Part shown: piece by piece, positions 1-7,869 of the stretch
Numbering within the stretch: the first letter of the stretch is position 1
Layout: the number at the start of each line of letters is the position of its first letter
DNA from: Bacteroides sp.
GTDB taxonomy: Bacteria; Bacteroidota; Bacteroidia; Bacteroidales; Bacteroidaceae
Direction: 5' to 3'
Assembly (NCBI GenBank): GCA_021201335.1
Contig: JAJQFD010000009.1
Span: 1-64,000 of the forward strand
DNA: 64,000 nt
Notes under the pieces: generated by a model
Seen by the model: the letters and a program-made list of their open reading frames with translations, nothing else
What the model was told of the DNA's origin: nothing
The model's database searches: none
Translations under genes and position numbers: made by a program

Positions 1-120
1 GTGCAAAGGAAAAATAAAAATTTTATATAAACTAATTATGAACATCTACTTATATATTTAACTTATAATAAAGGTGATATATGTAGCATTTTAGCACTGC
101 ATTATCCCGAAAAAGAATAT

Positions 121-477
121 GTGGATTATATGCAAAAAATTGACTTCTATGAGGGGAGTGGAAGAAACATAAAAGAAGTAATTGGTATTGAAAGAGCGGA
201 CTCTATTACAACTCTTTTTACTAAGATGAAACAAGGTGTTTACCATTCAGCCAACATAAATGGCTCTCCTGAAAAAAATGATTTTGTGAAATACGATAAA
301 TTCCGCAGAGCATTACTGCAATATCAACTCTCGAGTGGTTTGCAAGTATATTGTTTACAAGAACCTTTAATCTTGTCAGATTATCCTTTTTTTGATAGAA
401 TAGAAAGTATGTGTCATGATTTTTGCATGAAGCATAATTTAAATAAAATCATTTTCAATAGCCTTGTATTTAAATAA
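121..477 (+). CDS. hypothetical protein, possibly 5'-truncated
   Basis: I do not recognise this protein. From the GTG at 121 it has 118 residues, mixed charge and no signal peptide or membrane segment. The same frame is open further upstream to position 31 with coding-like composition and no ATG, so the true gene may be longer, may start at an unusual codon, or may be a displaced fragment. It lies in a very AT-rich stretch with a detached toxin domain and other orphan genes, so an immunity-protein or toxin-tip remnant is possible. That role is inference from context only. Confidence 0.45.
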   Translation: MDYMQKIDFYEGSGRNIKEVIGIERADSITTLFTKMKQGVYHSANINGSPEKNDFVKYDKFRRALLQYQLSSGLQVYCLQEPLILSDYPFFDRIESMCHDFCMKHNLNKIIFNSLVFK

Positions 478-578
478 AAGGAAAGGGAGTCTTTACAATC
501 AAAGTAATAAATGGTTATCCCGAAAGTCTCAATGTTTTTATGGTAAATCCTAATAAGAAATATCAAAATATTCCGGGA

Positions 579-1154
579 ATGAAAAGAAGTATAAGTATTA
601 TTCTATTATTTTTAAATTGCGTACTGATTTTTCCGTGTGTGTACGTCGAATTTCAAGATGATATTACTGATGCTAATAAACGTGTTAACACAAGATTTAT
701 TAATCAATATCAAGTAAAATATCTTCTTAATAACCTATGGGTTTATAAGAATAGTTATATCCGTGAAAAAGGTACTCGATCTGATCTCGAAACAGATTTA
801 AATCATAAAATAAAAATAAATTTTAGGGACAGTGCTATTTTTTTGCATGGAGAAAAAATTGGATCCTTCAATCTTGTATATTTTGATCATCTGGATTCAA
901 TTAAATTTTATGAAGGTCTTCGGTATAATATTGATCGATATGTATTATCAATGAAGTTTAACGAAAATAACCCTATTGCGCAAGGAGAATGCAGGATAAT
1001 AGCTTTATCAGATAGGTTGTTAAATATGGAATATCAGCGAGTTAATGAAATATCCTCCAAAAAAGAATATGTCAATGTCATTTTCCATGCTGAAGGGAAA
1101 GAAAAAATGCTGAAAGAAAACAGAGAAGACACAGTATTAAGGGAATGGTTTTAA
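579..1154 (+). CDS. hypothetical secreted or membrane-anchored protein
   Basis: I do not recognise this family. An upstream ATG at 540 exists, but the ATG at 579 is followed at once by a basic start (MKRS) and a hydrophobic stretch of about 15 residues, a good signal peptide or anchor, so I prefer it (191 aa). The mature part is polar and mostly beta-like, with no motif I can name. The frame is open back to 474, so the region before 540 may be the decayed end of another gene. It sits between an orphan hypothetical gene and an orphan toxin domain; a periplasmic immunity protein is a guess from that position. Confidence 0.45.
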   Translation: MKRSISIILLFLNCVLIFPCVYVEFQDDITDANKRVNTRFINQYQVKYLLNNLWVYKNSYIREKGTRSDLETDLNHKIKINFRDSAIFLHGEKIGSFNLVYFDHLDSIKFYEGLRYNIDRYVLSMKFNENNPIAQGECRIIALSDRLLNMEYQRVNEISSKKEYVNVIFHAEGKEKMLKENREDTVLREWF

Positions 1155-1387
1155 TAAGATTGGCTTACTATACCTGTTGGTGGAATTAAATTAGCATGTA
1201 TTCACATAATGCCTAAAATGGAATGTTAGAGATTTAAAATGTTATTAATCAATTAGAGTAACACGATTATATTTATATTCTCTATAGACCCAAGAAATAA
1301 GAACTTTCGAAGTTTGATCTTCACTAATTAAGGAAAAAAATAACACGTATTAAAGGAGGACATACAACTATAGAATATAAATATAAT

Positions 1388-1750
1388 ATGATAGATGGAT
1401 ATGCTGCGATAACTAGCTCGAAAGATGAAGCTAAAAAAGTATTTTATTATGCTGCAAAAACATCTTTGGTAGAATGGGGAGTGTCTATTTACAAAAATGG
1501 TAAGGCCATAGTTGGCACTTTGCGCGAGAATTCACAGGGGTCATCTTTTTCGCCTGTTGGTGACGAATATAAGTTTGAAAATAAAGTCTATACAGAACAT
1601 AGCCATGGAGGAAATACCCCATCATTTGATTTTAAGCCTTCTGGTGAAGATATAGCTACTGCAAGAAATTTAAATGCAGTTAATCCGAAAGCTGAATCTT
1701 GGCTTTATATGCCTCAAAATCCAACTATTAAAAGAATACTTATCAAATAA
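1388..1750 (+). CDS. orphan JAB/JAMM-like toxin domain
   Basis: This 120-residue protein resembles the JAB-like (JAMM-fold) domains found as C-terminal tips of polymorphic Rhs/YD-type toxins. A possible metal site is visible: His71-Ser-His73, then Ser85-x2-Asp88, with an acidic Glu29 upstream. The HxH to S-x2-D spacing is longer than the classic JAMM pattern. No delivery or repeat domain is attached. The frame is open upstream to about 1328 with coding-like sequence but no ATG before 1388, as expected for a tip cut from a larger toxin. A putative secreted partner gene starts 6 nt downstream, the usual toxin-immunity order. Family assignment is from motif memory; activity is unknown. Confidence 0.5.
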   Translation: MIDGYAAITSSKDEAKKVFYYAAKTSLVEWGVSIYKNGKAIVGTLRENSQGSSFSPVGDEYKFENKVYTEHSHGGNTPSFDFKPSGEDIATARNLNAVNPKAESWLYMPQNPTIKRILIK

Positions 1751-1755
1751 TAAGA

Positions 1756-2476
1756 ATGAAAGTAAAAATATTCACTATAATAAGTGTTTCACTGTGTATA
1801 AGTCTTGTTTTTAGTATTAATAGATTGTTTAAAGAACCAATAAATTATTGTGCTCACAATGATTTGTTAGAACTTATTCGGATTGCTTATGATTTGAAAG
1901 GTACTTCTGCTGCTGAGATATATAATTGTATCAATGATTCCATCTTAGTAAAAGAAAGTCCTCTTGAGATAAGAGTAGTGCCGCATGTTAATGAGGTAGA
2001 GTCAATTATCGATTGGGCATTATGGTATAGTGATTATCCAAACCCTTTCGGGATACCGGATCGACTTTTATTTAACATCGATCTGTATAAAAAAAGGAGA
2101 GATTAAGATACACGATCTCTCAGCTAAATTATCTGATATAAAAAAGTATGCTAGAAACTATATTTTTTATCCTGATAGTTCAGAATGGCCTATTACTAAC
2201 AATAAACATACTATAGAAGAAATAGGAATTGTGGAAACTTCAAAAGTAAATGCAATTCTTAAAATTAAATTAATTAAGCCTGATGGTTTTAATAAAGAAG
2301 ATTGGAAATATTTTTTCAAAGTTCTCCATGAATTAATTGAATTATTTGAAGAGGAAAGGAACAAACTTTCACAAAACCTATGGAAAACAAACTTTGAGCA
2401 GCTTTCATTTAATAATAAAGAGATAGTAACAGATCTTATAGGATATCGAATAATAATTCATTGTCAAGTTTCCTAA
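1756..2476 (+). pseudogene. secreted hypothetical protein (putative immunity), frameshifted
   Basis: The first part (1756-2106) begins with a clear signal peptide or lipid-anchor-like hydrophobic segment. The frame stops just after a run of seven A at 2089-2095. Reading the run as six A joins it seamlessly to a second open frame ending at 2476, giving one protein of about 239 residues rich in Lys, Ile and Glu. The gene starts 6 nt after the JAB-like domain, so an immunity role is the natural guess. I recognise no family. The shift could be a real mutation, slippage at the A run, or a sequencing error. Confidence 0.5.
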
Positions 2477-2580
2477 ACTAATTCTTTGTCATATCAAATG
2501 AAACGGGTGAGATAATTAAAAAAAGATGTTATATAAATGATTTATGAGTAATTCCTCTTTTATTCCTAGTAAATAAAAGA

Positions 2581-2606
2581 CACTGTCCACAATATTGTGG
2601 ACAGTG
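2581..2606 (-). terminator. perfect 26-bp palindrome, terminator-like
   Basis: A perfect inverted repeat with CACTGTCCACAAT as the left arm. It sits 20 bp past the stop of the DUF488 gene, and on the minus strand it is followed by a T-rich tract, so it can act as its intrinsic terminator. Confidence 0.6.
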
Positions 2607-2626
2607 CCCATCTCAAATGATTCTGC

Positions 2627-2986
2627 TTAGCTTAGTACCTTTTCTAGATAATGTTGCAAAACCAACGCATGATTTTCAGCCGCATTTTTTGACGCAAAGA
2701 GCAGCGTTACTGTCTTCTTTCCTCTGATCTGATCAACAAAACTTTTAAATGCCGGAGAAGTACTTAGTTCCTGAATATATCTTTTCTCGAATTCAGCCCA
2801 GTTTGCATCTTCATCTTCATGAAACCATTTTCGCAGAGGAGTAGACGGTGCAATGTTTTTTGCCCAATAACTATAAGAAAGTTCTTCTTTTTTAACTCCC
2901 CGGGGCCATAGTTTATCAATTAATACCCGATAACCATCAGAACGTTCAACGTCTTCATAAACCCGTTTGATTTTTACCTGTGTCAT
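2627..2986 (-). CDS. DUF488 family protein (YeaO-like)
   Basis: A 119-residue protein of the DUF488/YeaO family, whose biochemical role is not established. Family hallmarks are the N-terminal VKIKRVYE segment, the LIDKLWPRG motif, the WxKxIAPS-like stretch and the central RKWFHED segment. An in-frame ATG exists 69 nt upstream, but it would add a hydrophobic leader not seen in the family, so the start at 2986 (MTQVK) is chosen. It is monocistronic as far as can be seen, with a palindromic terminator downstream. Confidence 0.85.
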   Translation of the reverse strand: MTQVKIKRVYEDVERSDGYRVLIDKLWPRGVKKEELSYSYWAKNIAPSTPLRKWFHEDEDANWAEFEKRYIQELSTSPAFKSFVDQIRGKKTVTLLFASKNAAENHALVLQHYLEKVLS

Positions 2987-3375
2987 ATATAAGTAATATA
3001 GTTTTTCTTTAAAACAATACAGAAAATGAAATGATAGAGGCATCAGCATTTTCAAATATAATTTAACTTATAGAGCCGTTATTTATGAAACAACTTACTT
3101 TTTCCGACTAATACCTAACTAACATAATATAATCAGGATGAGTTAATCTTTTTACTTGAACTATACATATCATTTTTTTGAAACTTGTAAGTATCCGAAA
3201 CGATACACATCCTATCGAGCATCTATACAGCAATAAATTAAAGAATAAAGAAAGTAAATTATCCGATTAATGGGACGAATCTACAGAATAGAAGCCTTAG
3301 CTGATGAGTTTAGGGACCTAGACCACAAATGATAAGTAAAAATATAAAAGTACAAAGGGAAAGGAACTCAAAAAC
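2987..3375. other. intergenic region, no gene seen
   Basis: About 390 bp of AT-rich DNA between two minus-strand genes. No convincing ORF, tRNA or strong hairpin. Near its left edge it must hold the DUF488 promoter; I cannot define it. Near its right end (3367-3380) is a CTCAAAAACTTAAA string that recurs at 5446-5459 next to the ssb stop. Confidence 0.5.
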
Positions 3376-4011
3376 TTAAACCACGGTCCATGTCATCACA
3401 AAGTCAGGATGAATAAGAAAATGAATTTGAAAATTCTGTTTAGTTGAAGTCCGGAATTCTGAACAGAACATGTATGATTCCAAACTATTAGCAGGTAACT
3501 GAACATATAAATGCTCCCTGAAATCAATTTCACTTTCCTCCAGGCATTTAAACATAACTTCTTTTGCTGACCAGATCAATAACAAAGAAGTTATTTCATC
3601 TTCAGGAAGAAAGAAAGTCCGCTCGTCTTCCCTTACATATTTATGGGCAACCTTCAGCACACGATCACGCCTCTGTTCAATATCAATTCCTACTTTGTGA
3701 TTTTTACTCACAATAACGGCCATATAACCTTTGGTATGTGAGATACTTAAGTAAGCAGAATGATCAGCCAAATACGGCTTTCCGGATGACATATAAGATA
3801 TATTCTTCATCTCCCCTAATAATTCAAAGAGTAAGACGCGAATAGCCAGCCATTCTCTCCGACGGGAGTCAGAGGTGAATTTGTCTATACCTTGTAAGTA
3901 TTCATCACGTCCTTCTGCAGGAAGCCTAGAAAATAACTCGTCGAACTCCTCTTCTAACTTCCAGATTCCCCATTGATATGTGTTGGATTGGTATTGCTGA
4001 AATAAGGGCAT
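3376..4011 (-). CDS. 4'-phosphopantetheinyl transferase (Sfp-type)
   Basis: Transfers the phosphopantetheine arm of CoA to a carrier-protein serine, activating acyl or peptidyl carrier proteins in the cytoplasm. The 211-residue protein carries the superfamily signature: VGIDIE around Asp110/Glu112 for Mg2+-CoA binding, an upstream SISHTKG (89-95), and WSAKE at 147-151 followed by an FK pair. The usual WSxKEA is WSAKEV here. Its start lies 5 nt after the gldE stop, so the two are almost certainly co-transcribed, a pairing common in Bacteroidales. Whether it is the general AcpS substitute or serves a secondary pathway cannot be told from sequence. Confidence 0.9.
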   Translation of the reverse strand: MPLFQQYQSNTYQWGIWKLEEEFDELFSRLPAEGRDEYLQGIDKFTSDSRRREWLAIRVLLFELLGEMKNISYMSSGKPYLADHSAYLSISHTKGYMAVIVSKNHKVGIDIEQRRDRVLKVAHKYVREDERTFFLPEDEITSLLLIWSAKEVMFKCLEESEIDFREHLYVQLPANSLESYMFCSEFRTSTKQNFQIHFLIHPDFVMTWTVV

Positions 4012-4016
4012 CGAAT

Positions 4017-5336
4017 CTATTTCTTGGAGAATTTCACTTTCAATATCCTTCTGTTATCCATAGCTAACACTTCAAACTCGTAATTTCCATATAAAATTTT
4101 CTCATGGAGCGCCGGAAACTCTCCCTTCAATTCCAATAGTAGCCCAGCTATAGTATCAGCATCTCCTGAAACCTCATCAAAAGATTCTTCATCGATATCT
4201 ACCGTACGGTAGACATCAGTAAGTTGGGTTTTTCCTTCAAAAATCCAGGTGTGATCATTCAGAACCACATACGTTTTTTCCTCATCATCATACTCATCAT
4301 GGATCTCCCCTACTATTTCTTCAATAATATCTTCCATAGTAATAATACCAGAAGTCCCTCCGAACTCATCGACTACAATTGCAATATGAATTTTATTGGT
4401 TTGGAAATCACGAAGAAGGTCATCAATCATCTTCGTTTCCGGAACAAAATAAGCCGGACGGATTAATGATTGCCAGCGAAATCCTTCTCCCTTATTAATG
4501 TGAGGAATCAGGTCTTTAATATATAAGATACCTTTGATATTATCTCTTGTCTCCGAATATACCGGCATACGTGAATAGGCATTATCAATTACGCATTGCA
4601 TAACTTCACTAAAAGGTGCTTCAATATCCAGATCGACAACATCAATACGGGCAGTCATAACCTCTTTAGCTGTTTCACCACCAAACCTTACGATTCCTTC
4701 AAGTATTGTGTTTTCTTCTGTCAGTTCCTCTTTGTTAGTCAAATCCAAAGCTTGAGAAAGCTCAGTGACGGATATCATCCGGTTTTTGCGCACCAGATGT
4801 TTATTCATGAATGCCGAAGAACGCATTAACAAGGTTGCCAGAGGATAAAACAAAGTACGGAACATTGTAATGCCAGGAGCTGCAAAACGACAAAAAGCCA
4901 ATGTATTCTGCGCAGAATACAACTTCGGCATGATTTCTCCAAATAATAATAAAAGAAAAGTAAGAACCACCGTCAGAATTATAAACTCTGCAAGAGGGGA
5001 AGAAAAATTAAAAATACCCATGAAGAAATAATTGCAGAGCATAATAATAGTTACATTCACAAAATTGTTGGTTATTAAAATAGTGGCCAACAATCGTTCC
5101 GTATTTTCCAGCAATCGACTAATTGTCTCATCTGCAGGATGCGAATGTTCGTCTATTTTATTTTTGTCGGAAGGGGATAAGGAAAAGAAAGCTATTTCCG
5201 ATGCGGAAGCAAAGCCTGAAACAAGTAATAAAATTGCTGCCAGAATAATGGCTATAATCTCCGAGGTAGTCGGAGCATTCACTGAAATTCCGTTAAATAT
5301 ATCTGCCAATTGGCGTAAATGATCGTCTGAGTCCAA
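4017..5336 (-). CDS. gldE: gliding-motility-type membrane protein GldE (CNNM/CBS hemolysin-like)
   Basis: A 439-residue membrane protein of the CorC/HlyC (CNNM-type) family, whose members are implicated in divalent-cation transport. Order: short N-terminal tail, about four membrane helices from residue ~25 to ~160 (DUF21, with the ASASEIAFFSLS motif), two CBS domains around 200-330, and a C-terminal CorC/transporter-associated domain with the EIVGEIHDEYD stretch. GldE was named in gliding Flavobacterium, but non-gliding gut Bacteroidales keep it, often beside ssb and mutY as here. It precedes the phosphopantetheinyl transferase gene by 5 nt. Confidence 0.88.
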   Translation of the reverse strand: MDSDDHLRQLADIFNGISVNAPTTSEIIAIILAAILLLVSGFASASEIAFFSLSPSDKNKIDEHSHPADETISRLLENTERLLATILITNNFVNVTIIMLCNYFFMGIFNFSSPLAEFIILTVVLTFLLLLFGEIMPKLYSAQNTLAFCRFAAPGITMFRTLFYPLATLLMRSSAFMNKHLVRKNRMISVTELSQALDLTNKEELTEENTILEGIVRFGGETAKEVMTARIDVVDLDIEAPFSEVMQCVIDNAYSRMPVYSETRDNIKGILYIKDLIPHINKGEGFRWQSLIRPAYFVPETKMIDDLLRDFQTNKIHIAIVVDEFGGTSGIITMEDIIEEIVGEIHDEYDDEEKTYVVLNDHTWIFEGKTQLTDVYRTVDIDEESFDEVSGDADTIAGLLLELKGEFPALHEKILYGNYEFEVLAMDNRRILKVKFSKK

Positions 5337-5362
5337 AGTTATATTAAGTTTTGAGTTTGTTC

Positions 5363-5454
5363 GTTTTTGAGTTTTTAAGTTTAAGATCGGAAAGCCCCAA
5401 TGGTTGAATTTGCATATAATAAATTAAAACTTACAAACTTAAAAGCTCAAAAAC
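5363..5454. repeat. inverted repeat between gldE and ssb
   Basis: Two 20-bp arms at 5363-5382 and 5435-5454 pair with one mismatch around a 52-nt loop. The right arm ends a few bases from the ssb stop. It could end ssb transcripts or be a small repetitive element. Part of the arm (CTCAAAAACTTAAA) recurs at 3367-3380. Confidence 0.55.
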
Positions 5455-5459
5455 TTAAA

Positions 5460-5906
5460 TCAAAATGGTAAATCATCTGAAGGATTATCCGTTCCTGCCG
5501 ATGAAGCCGAGGCGTGAGTTGTTTGTTGAGATTGTCCTGAGGTGACCGGTTGTTGGGTGGATGTACCTGTACCTTTAGGTGATAACATTTCCATATTATC
5601 TACAAATATTTCGGTTACATACCGCTTTACACCAGCCTGGTCATCATAAGAACGTGTTTTTATTTTACCCTCAATATATAGTTTATCTCCTTTATGAACA
5701 TACTTCTCAGCCACTTCGGCTAATCCTCTCCATAAAACGAGATTATGCCAATCTGTTCTTTCAGGTACTTGCGTACCATTCTGTAAAGTATATCCACGCT
5801 CGGTTGTAGCCAGGGGAAAAGTAGCAACTGCCACGCCTGAATCCAGGTATCTTACCTCCGGATCTTTTCCTACGTTACCTATAAGTATTACTTTATTTAC
5901 TGACAT
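5460..5906 (-). CDS. ssb: single-stranded DNA-binding protein
   Basis: Binds and protects single-stranded DNA during replication, repair and recombination. The 148-residue protein has the N-terminal OB fold (VNKVILIGNVGKDPEVRYL at the start, WHNLVLWRGLAEVAEKYVHKGDKLYIEG pattern mid-domain), a Gln/Ser/Thr-rich flexible linker from about residue 110, and the acidic DDLPF tip that docks partner proteins. It lies between mutY upstream and gldE downstream, all on the minus strand. Confidence 0.95.
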   Translation of the reverse strand: MSVNKVILIGNVGKDPEVRYLDSGVAVATFPLATTERGYTLQNGTQVPERTDWHNLVLWRGLAEVAEKYVHKGDKLYIEGKIKTRSYDDQAGVKRYVTEIFVDNMEMLSPKGTGTSTQQPVTSGQSQQTTHASASSAGTDNPSDDLPF

Positions 5907-6014
5907 AATTTATCTGATTTTGTTTGATTAAAAATTAGACTCCAAAAATAAGAAGAATAGAAACATCATGCAAATTGAAAACTTCTTAAATTGACTATAA
6001 ACAGACAATGCATG

Positions 6015-7052
6015 TTAATATTCCTCAAATAATACTTTTTGAATTAATCGTGGAAAAGCATACTGAGAAAGTGTCTTGACAGGTACTTTCATATAATCCC
6101 CTAAAGATGAAATATCATTATCGAAAGTTACTTCGTAGAAATTCACATGCAATACCCGATGGGAAAGCACATGCTTCATGTCTTTATGTACTAAACGGAT
6201 GAAAGGAGTTTCACCCGAAGGAAAGAAGGTCTGAAACTGTGGAAGTTTGTAGAAGTCCTCTTCTGACATTGACTGGTCCGTTTCAATCAATGGTAACTCA
6301 AACAGATTTTTCCAGATATCATTGCCCATACGCTTACGGATTAAAGTATATTCACCGGAACGTACATAGAAATAATTTAAATAGCGATCTGTTATCTTAA
6401 CCTTATTCTGCTTGACGGGAAGTTGATTCACTTTTCCTTCCCGCAAAGCGCTACAGGAATCTGTCAACGGGCAAAACAAACAATTAGGAGATTGTGGGGT
6501 ACACTGTATTGCACCGAAATCCATAATTGCCTGATTATACAGTGCTGGTTGCTTTTTATCCAATAGCTCTTGTGCCAATGCTGCAAAAGTTTTCTTTCCT
6601 TTCGTTGAATCTATAGGAGTATCAATACCCAGGTAACGGGCCAATACCCGATATACATTACCATCTACCACCGCATAAGGCATGCCATACGCTATAGAAC
6701 AAATAGCAGCAGCCGTATACTCTCCTACTCCTTTTAAAGCCAATACTCCTTCATATGTATCCGGGAATATTCCATTCATACTCTTGGCTGCTGTATGCAG
6801 ATTCCGGGCGCGCGAATAATAACCCAGTCCCTCCCAATATTTCATCACTTCATCTTCGTTAGCTTCTGCCAGGGACATAACATCCGGAAAACGACGAATA
6901 AAACGAAGGAAATAATTATAGCCTTGTGCCACCCGCGTTTGTTGAAGAATAATCTCCGAAATCCAAATGGTATAAGGATCGGTTGTCTCTCTCCAGGGAA
7001 GTTCCCTTTTATGCTCACTATACCAGGTAATTAGTGCTTTTGTGAAATTCAT
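6015..7052 (-). CDS. mutY: A/G-specific adenine DNA glycosylase
   Basis: Removes adenine mispaired with 8-oxoguanine in base-excision repair. Visible hallmarks in the 345-residue protein: catalytic Glu33 in SEIILQQT, the helix-hairpin-helix LKGVGEYTA with catalytic Asp130 in VVDGNVYRV, and the iron-sulfur loop Cys184-x6-Cys191-x2-Cys194-x5-Cys200. The C-terminal third is the NUDIX-like 8-oxoG recognition domain. The gene is divergent from the HU gene. Confidence 0.95.
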   Translation of the reverse strand: MNFTKALITWYSEHKRELPWRETTDPYTIWISEIILQQTRVAQGYNYFLRFIRRFPDVMSLAEANEDEVMKYWEGLGYYSRARNLHTAAKSMNGIFPDTYEGVLALKGVGEYTAAAICSIAYGMPYAVVDGNVYRVLARYLGIDTPIDSTKGKKTFAALAQELLDKKQPALYNQAIMDFGAIQCTPQSPNCLFCPLTDSCSALREGKVNQLPVKQNKVKITDRYLNYFYVRSGEYTLIRKRMGNDIWKNLFELPLIETDQSMSEEDFYKLPQFQTFFPSGETPFIRLVHKDMKHVLSHRVLHVNFYEVTFDNDISSLGDYMKVPVKTLSQYAFPRLIQKVLFEEY

Positions 7053-7107
7053 GCAACAAAATTAATAAAATGTTCAGAATATATTTTTTTAGGAACTGAA
7101 AAACCTA

Positions 7108-7115
7108 TATATTTG
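7108..7115 (+). promoter_or_regulatory. Bacteroidetes-type -7 box before HU gene
   Basis: TATATTTG fits the Bacteroidetes TAnnTTTG -7 element exactly. A T-rich stretch about 20 bp upstream may stand in for the -33 TTTG. It lies about 70 bp before the HU start codon, in the divergent mutY-HU gap. Confidence 0.5.
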
Positions 7116-7182
7116 CACTCCGAAATTATAAATCAGCAACTTATAAGATATAACATAGTAATAATTTATTTTTTGAAAAAAA

Positions 7183-7461
7183 ATGACTAAAGCAGATATT
7201 GTAAACGAAATTGCTAAAAATACAGGTATAGACAAAGGTACAGTATTAATGGCAGTTGATGCTTTTATGGAAACTATAAAAGATTCGTTGGCTAAAGAGG
7301 ATAACGTGTATCTCCGTGGGTTTGGAAGCTTTATTGTAAAAAAGAGAGCACAAAAAACAGCTCGTAATATTTCAAAGAACACAGCTATTATTGTGCCAGA
7401 ACATTATGTTCCTGCATTTAAACCAGCTAAATCGTTTACAGAAGTATTAAAAAACAAGTAA
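7183..7461 (+). CDS. HU/IHF-family DNA-binding protein
   Basis: A nucleoid-associated protein that bends and compacts DNA. The 92-residue sequence has the family features: N-terminal TKADIVNEIAKNTGI, the dimerising helices, VYLRGFGSF, then a beta-arm whose usual RNP tip is replaced by a less conserved NTAIIVPEHYVPAFKP segment. This resembles Bacteroidetes HU/IHF paralogues. The mutY-HU-RNase G order is common in the group. Confidence 0.93.
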   Translation: MTKADIVNEIAKNTGIDKGTVLMAVDAFMETIKDSLAKEDNVYLRGFGSFIVKKRAQKTARNISKNTAIIVPEHYVPAFKPAKSFTEVLKNK

Positions 7462-7492
7462 ATAAGAGTATTAACCCATAAAACGTAAAGCT

Positions 7493-7586
7493 ATGCCAAG
7501 CGGAAAAAAGAAAAAAAAGACATAAAATGTCTACCCATAAAAGAAAAAAAAGATTAAGAAAGAACAGACATAAAAATAAAAAATAG
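7493..7586 (+). pseudogene. tiny highly basic protein, frameshifted at A8
   Basis: From the ATG at 7493 the frame reads MPSGKKKKKT then stops. If the run of eight A at 7511-7518 is read as seven, it continues as a roughly 30-residue Lys/Arg/His-rich protein ending at 7586 (MSTHKRKKRLRKNRHK in its second half). I recall near-identical short basic proteins beginning MPSGKK at this place, between HU and RNase G, in many Bacteroidetes; I think they are conserved and possibly ribosome- or nucleic-acid-associated, but that is memory. The shift in a homopolymer makes a sequencing error likely. Confidence 0.55.
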
Positions 7587-7606
7587 TTTTTTAGTCTGAT
7601 AGACGG

Positions 7607-7659
7607 AACAAAGAACAAATTCGTAAAGCAAAATACCTTTCGGATTTGTTCTTTCTGTT
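7607..7659 (+). terminator. hairpin between small basic gene and RNase G
   Basis: Arms at 7607-7623 and 7641-7659 pair with a few mismatches (AACAAAGAACAAATTCG against its near complement). It follows the small basic ORF by about 20 bp, and an A-rich rather than T-rich tract follows, so it may be a terminator or the structured leader of the RNase G transcript. Confidence 0.45.
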
Positions 7660-7869
7660 AATAAAGAAAACCTTACCCTATAGTCTGGCCAAAATCTCTT
7701 TCAGCAGGGGCTTACCTCTAAAATAGTGGCTAAAGGACTACAACTATTCATGGAACGATACGAAATATAGGTGTATAATTCGTAGATATAGTAATGAGAG
7801 AGACGAAATTTAATACATGAAGAAGTAAGGGAAGAACGAAACGAACTGGAACTAAATAACAAGAAAATT

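Noticed and set aside
2167..2364. Minus-strand ORF within the putative immunity gene
   Set aside because: Shadow of the plus-strand frame, which has better composition and continuity.
7089..7382. Minus-strand ORF over the HU gene
   Set aside because: HU is unmistakable on the plus strand; this is its shadow.
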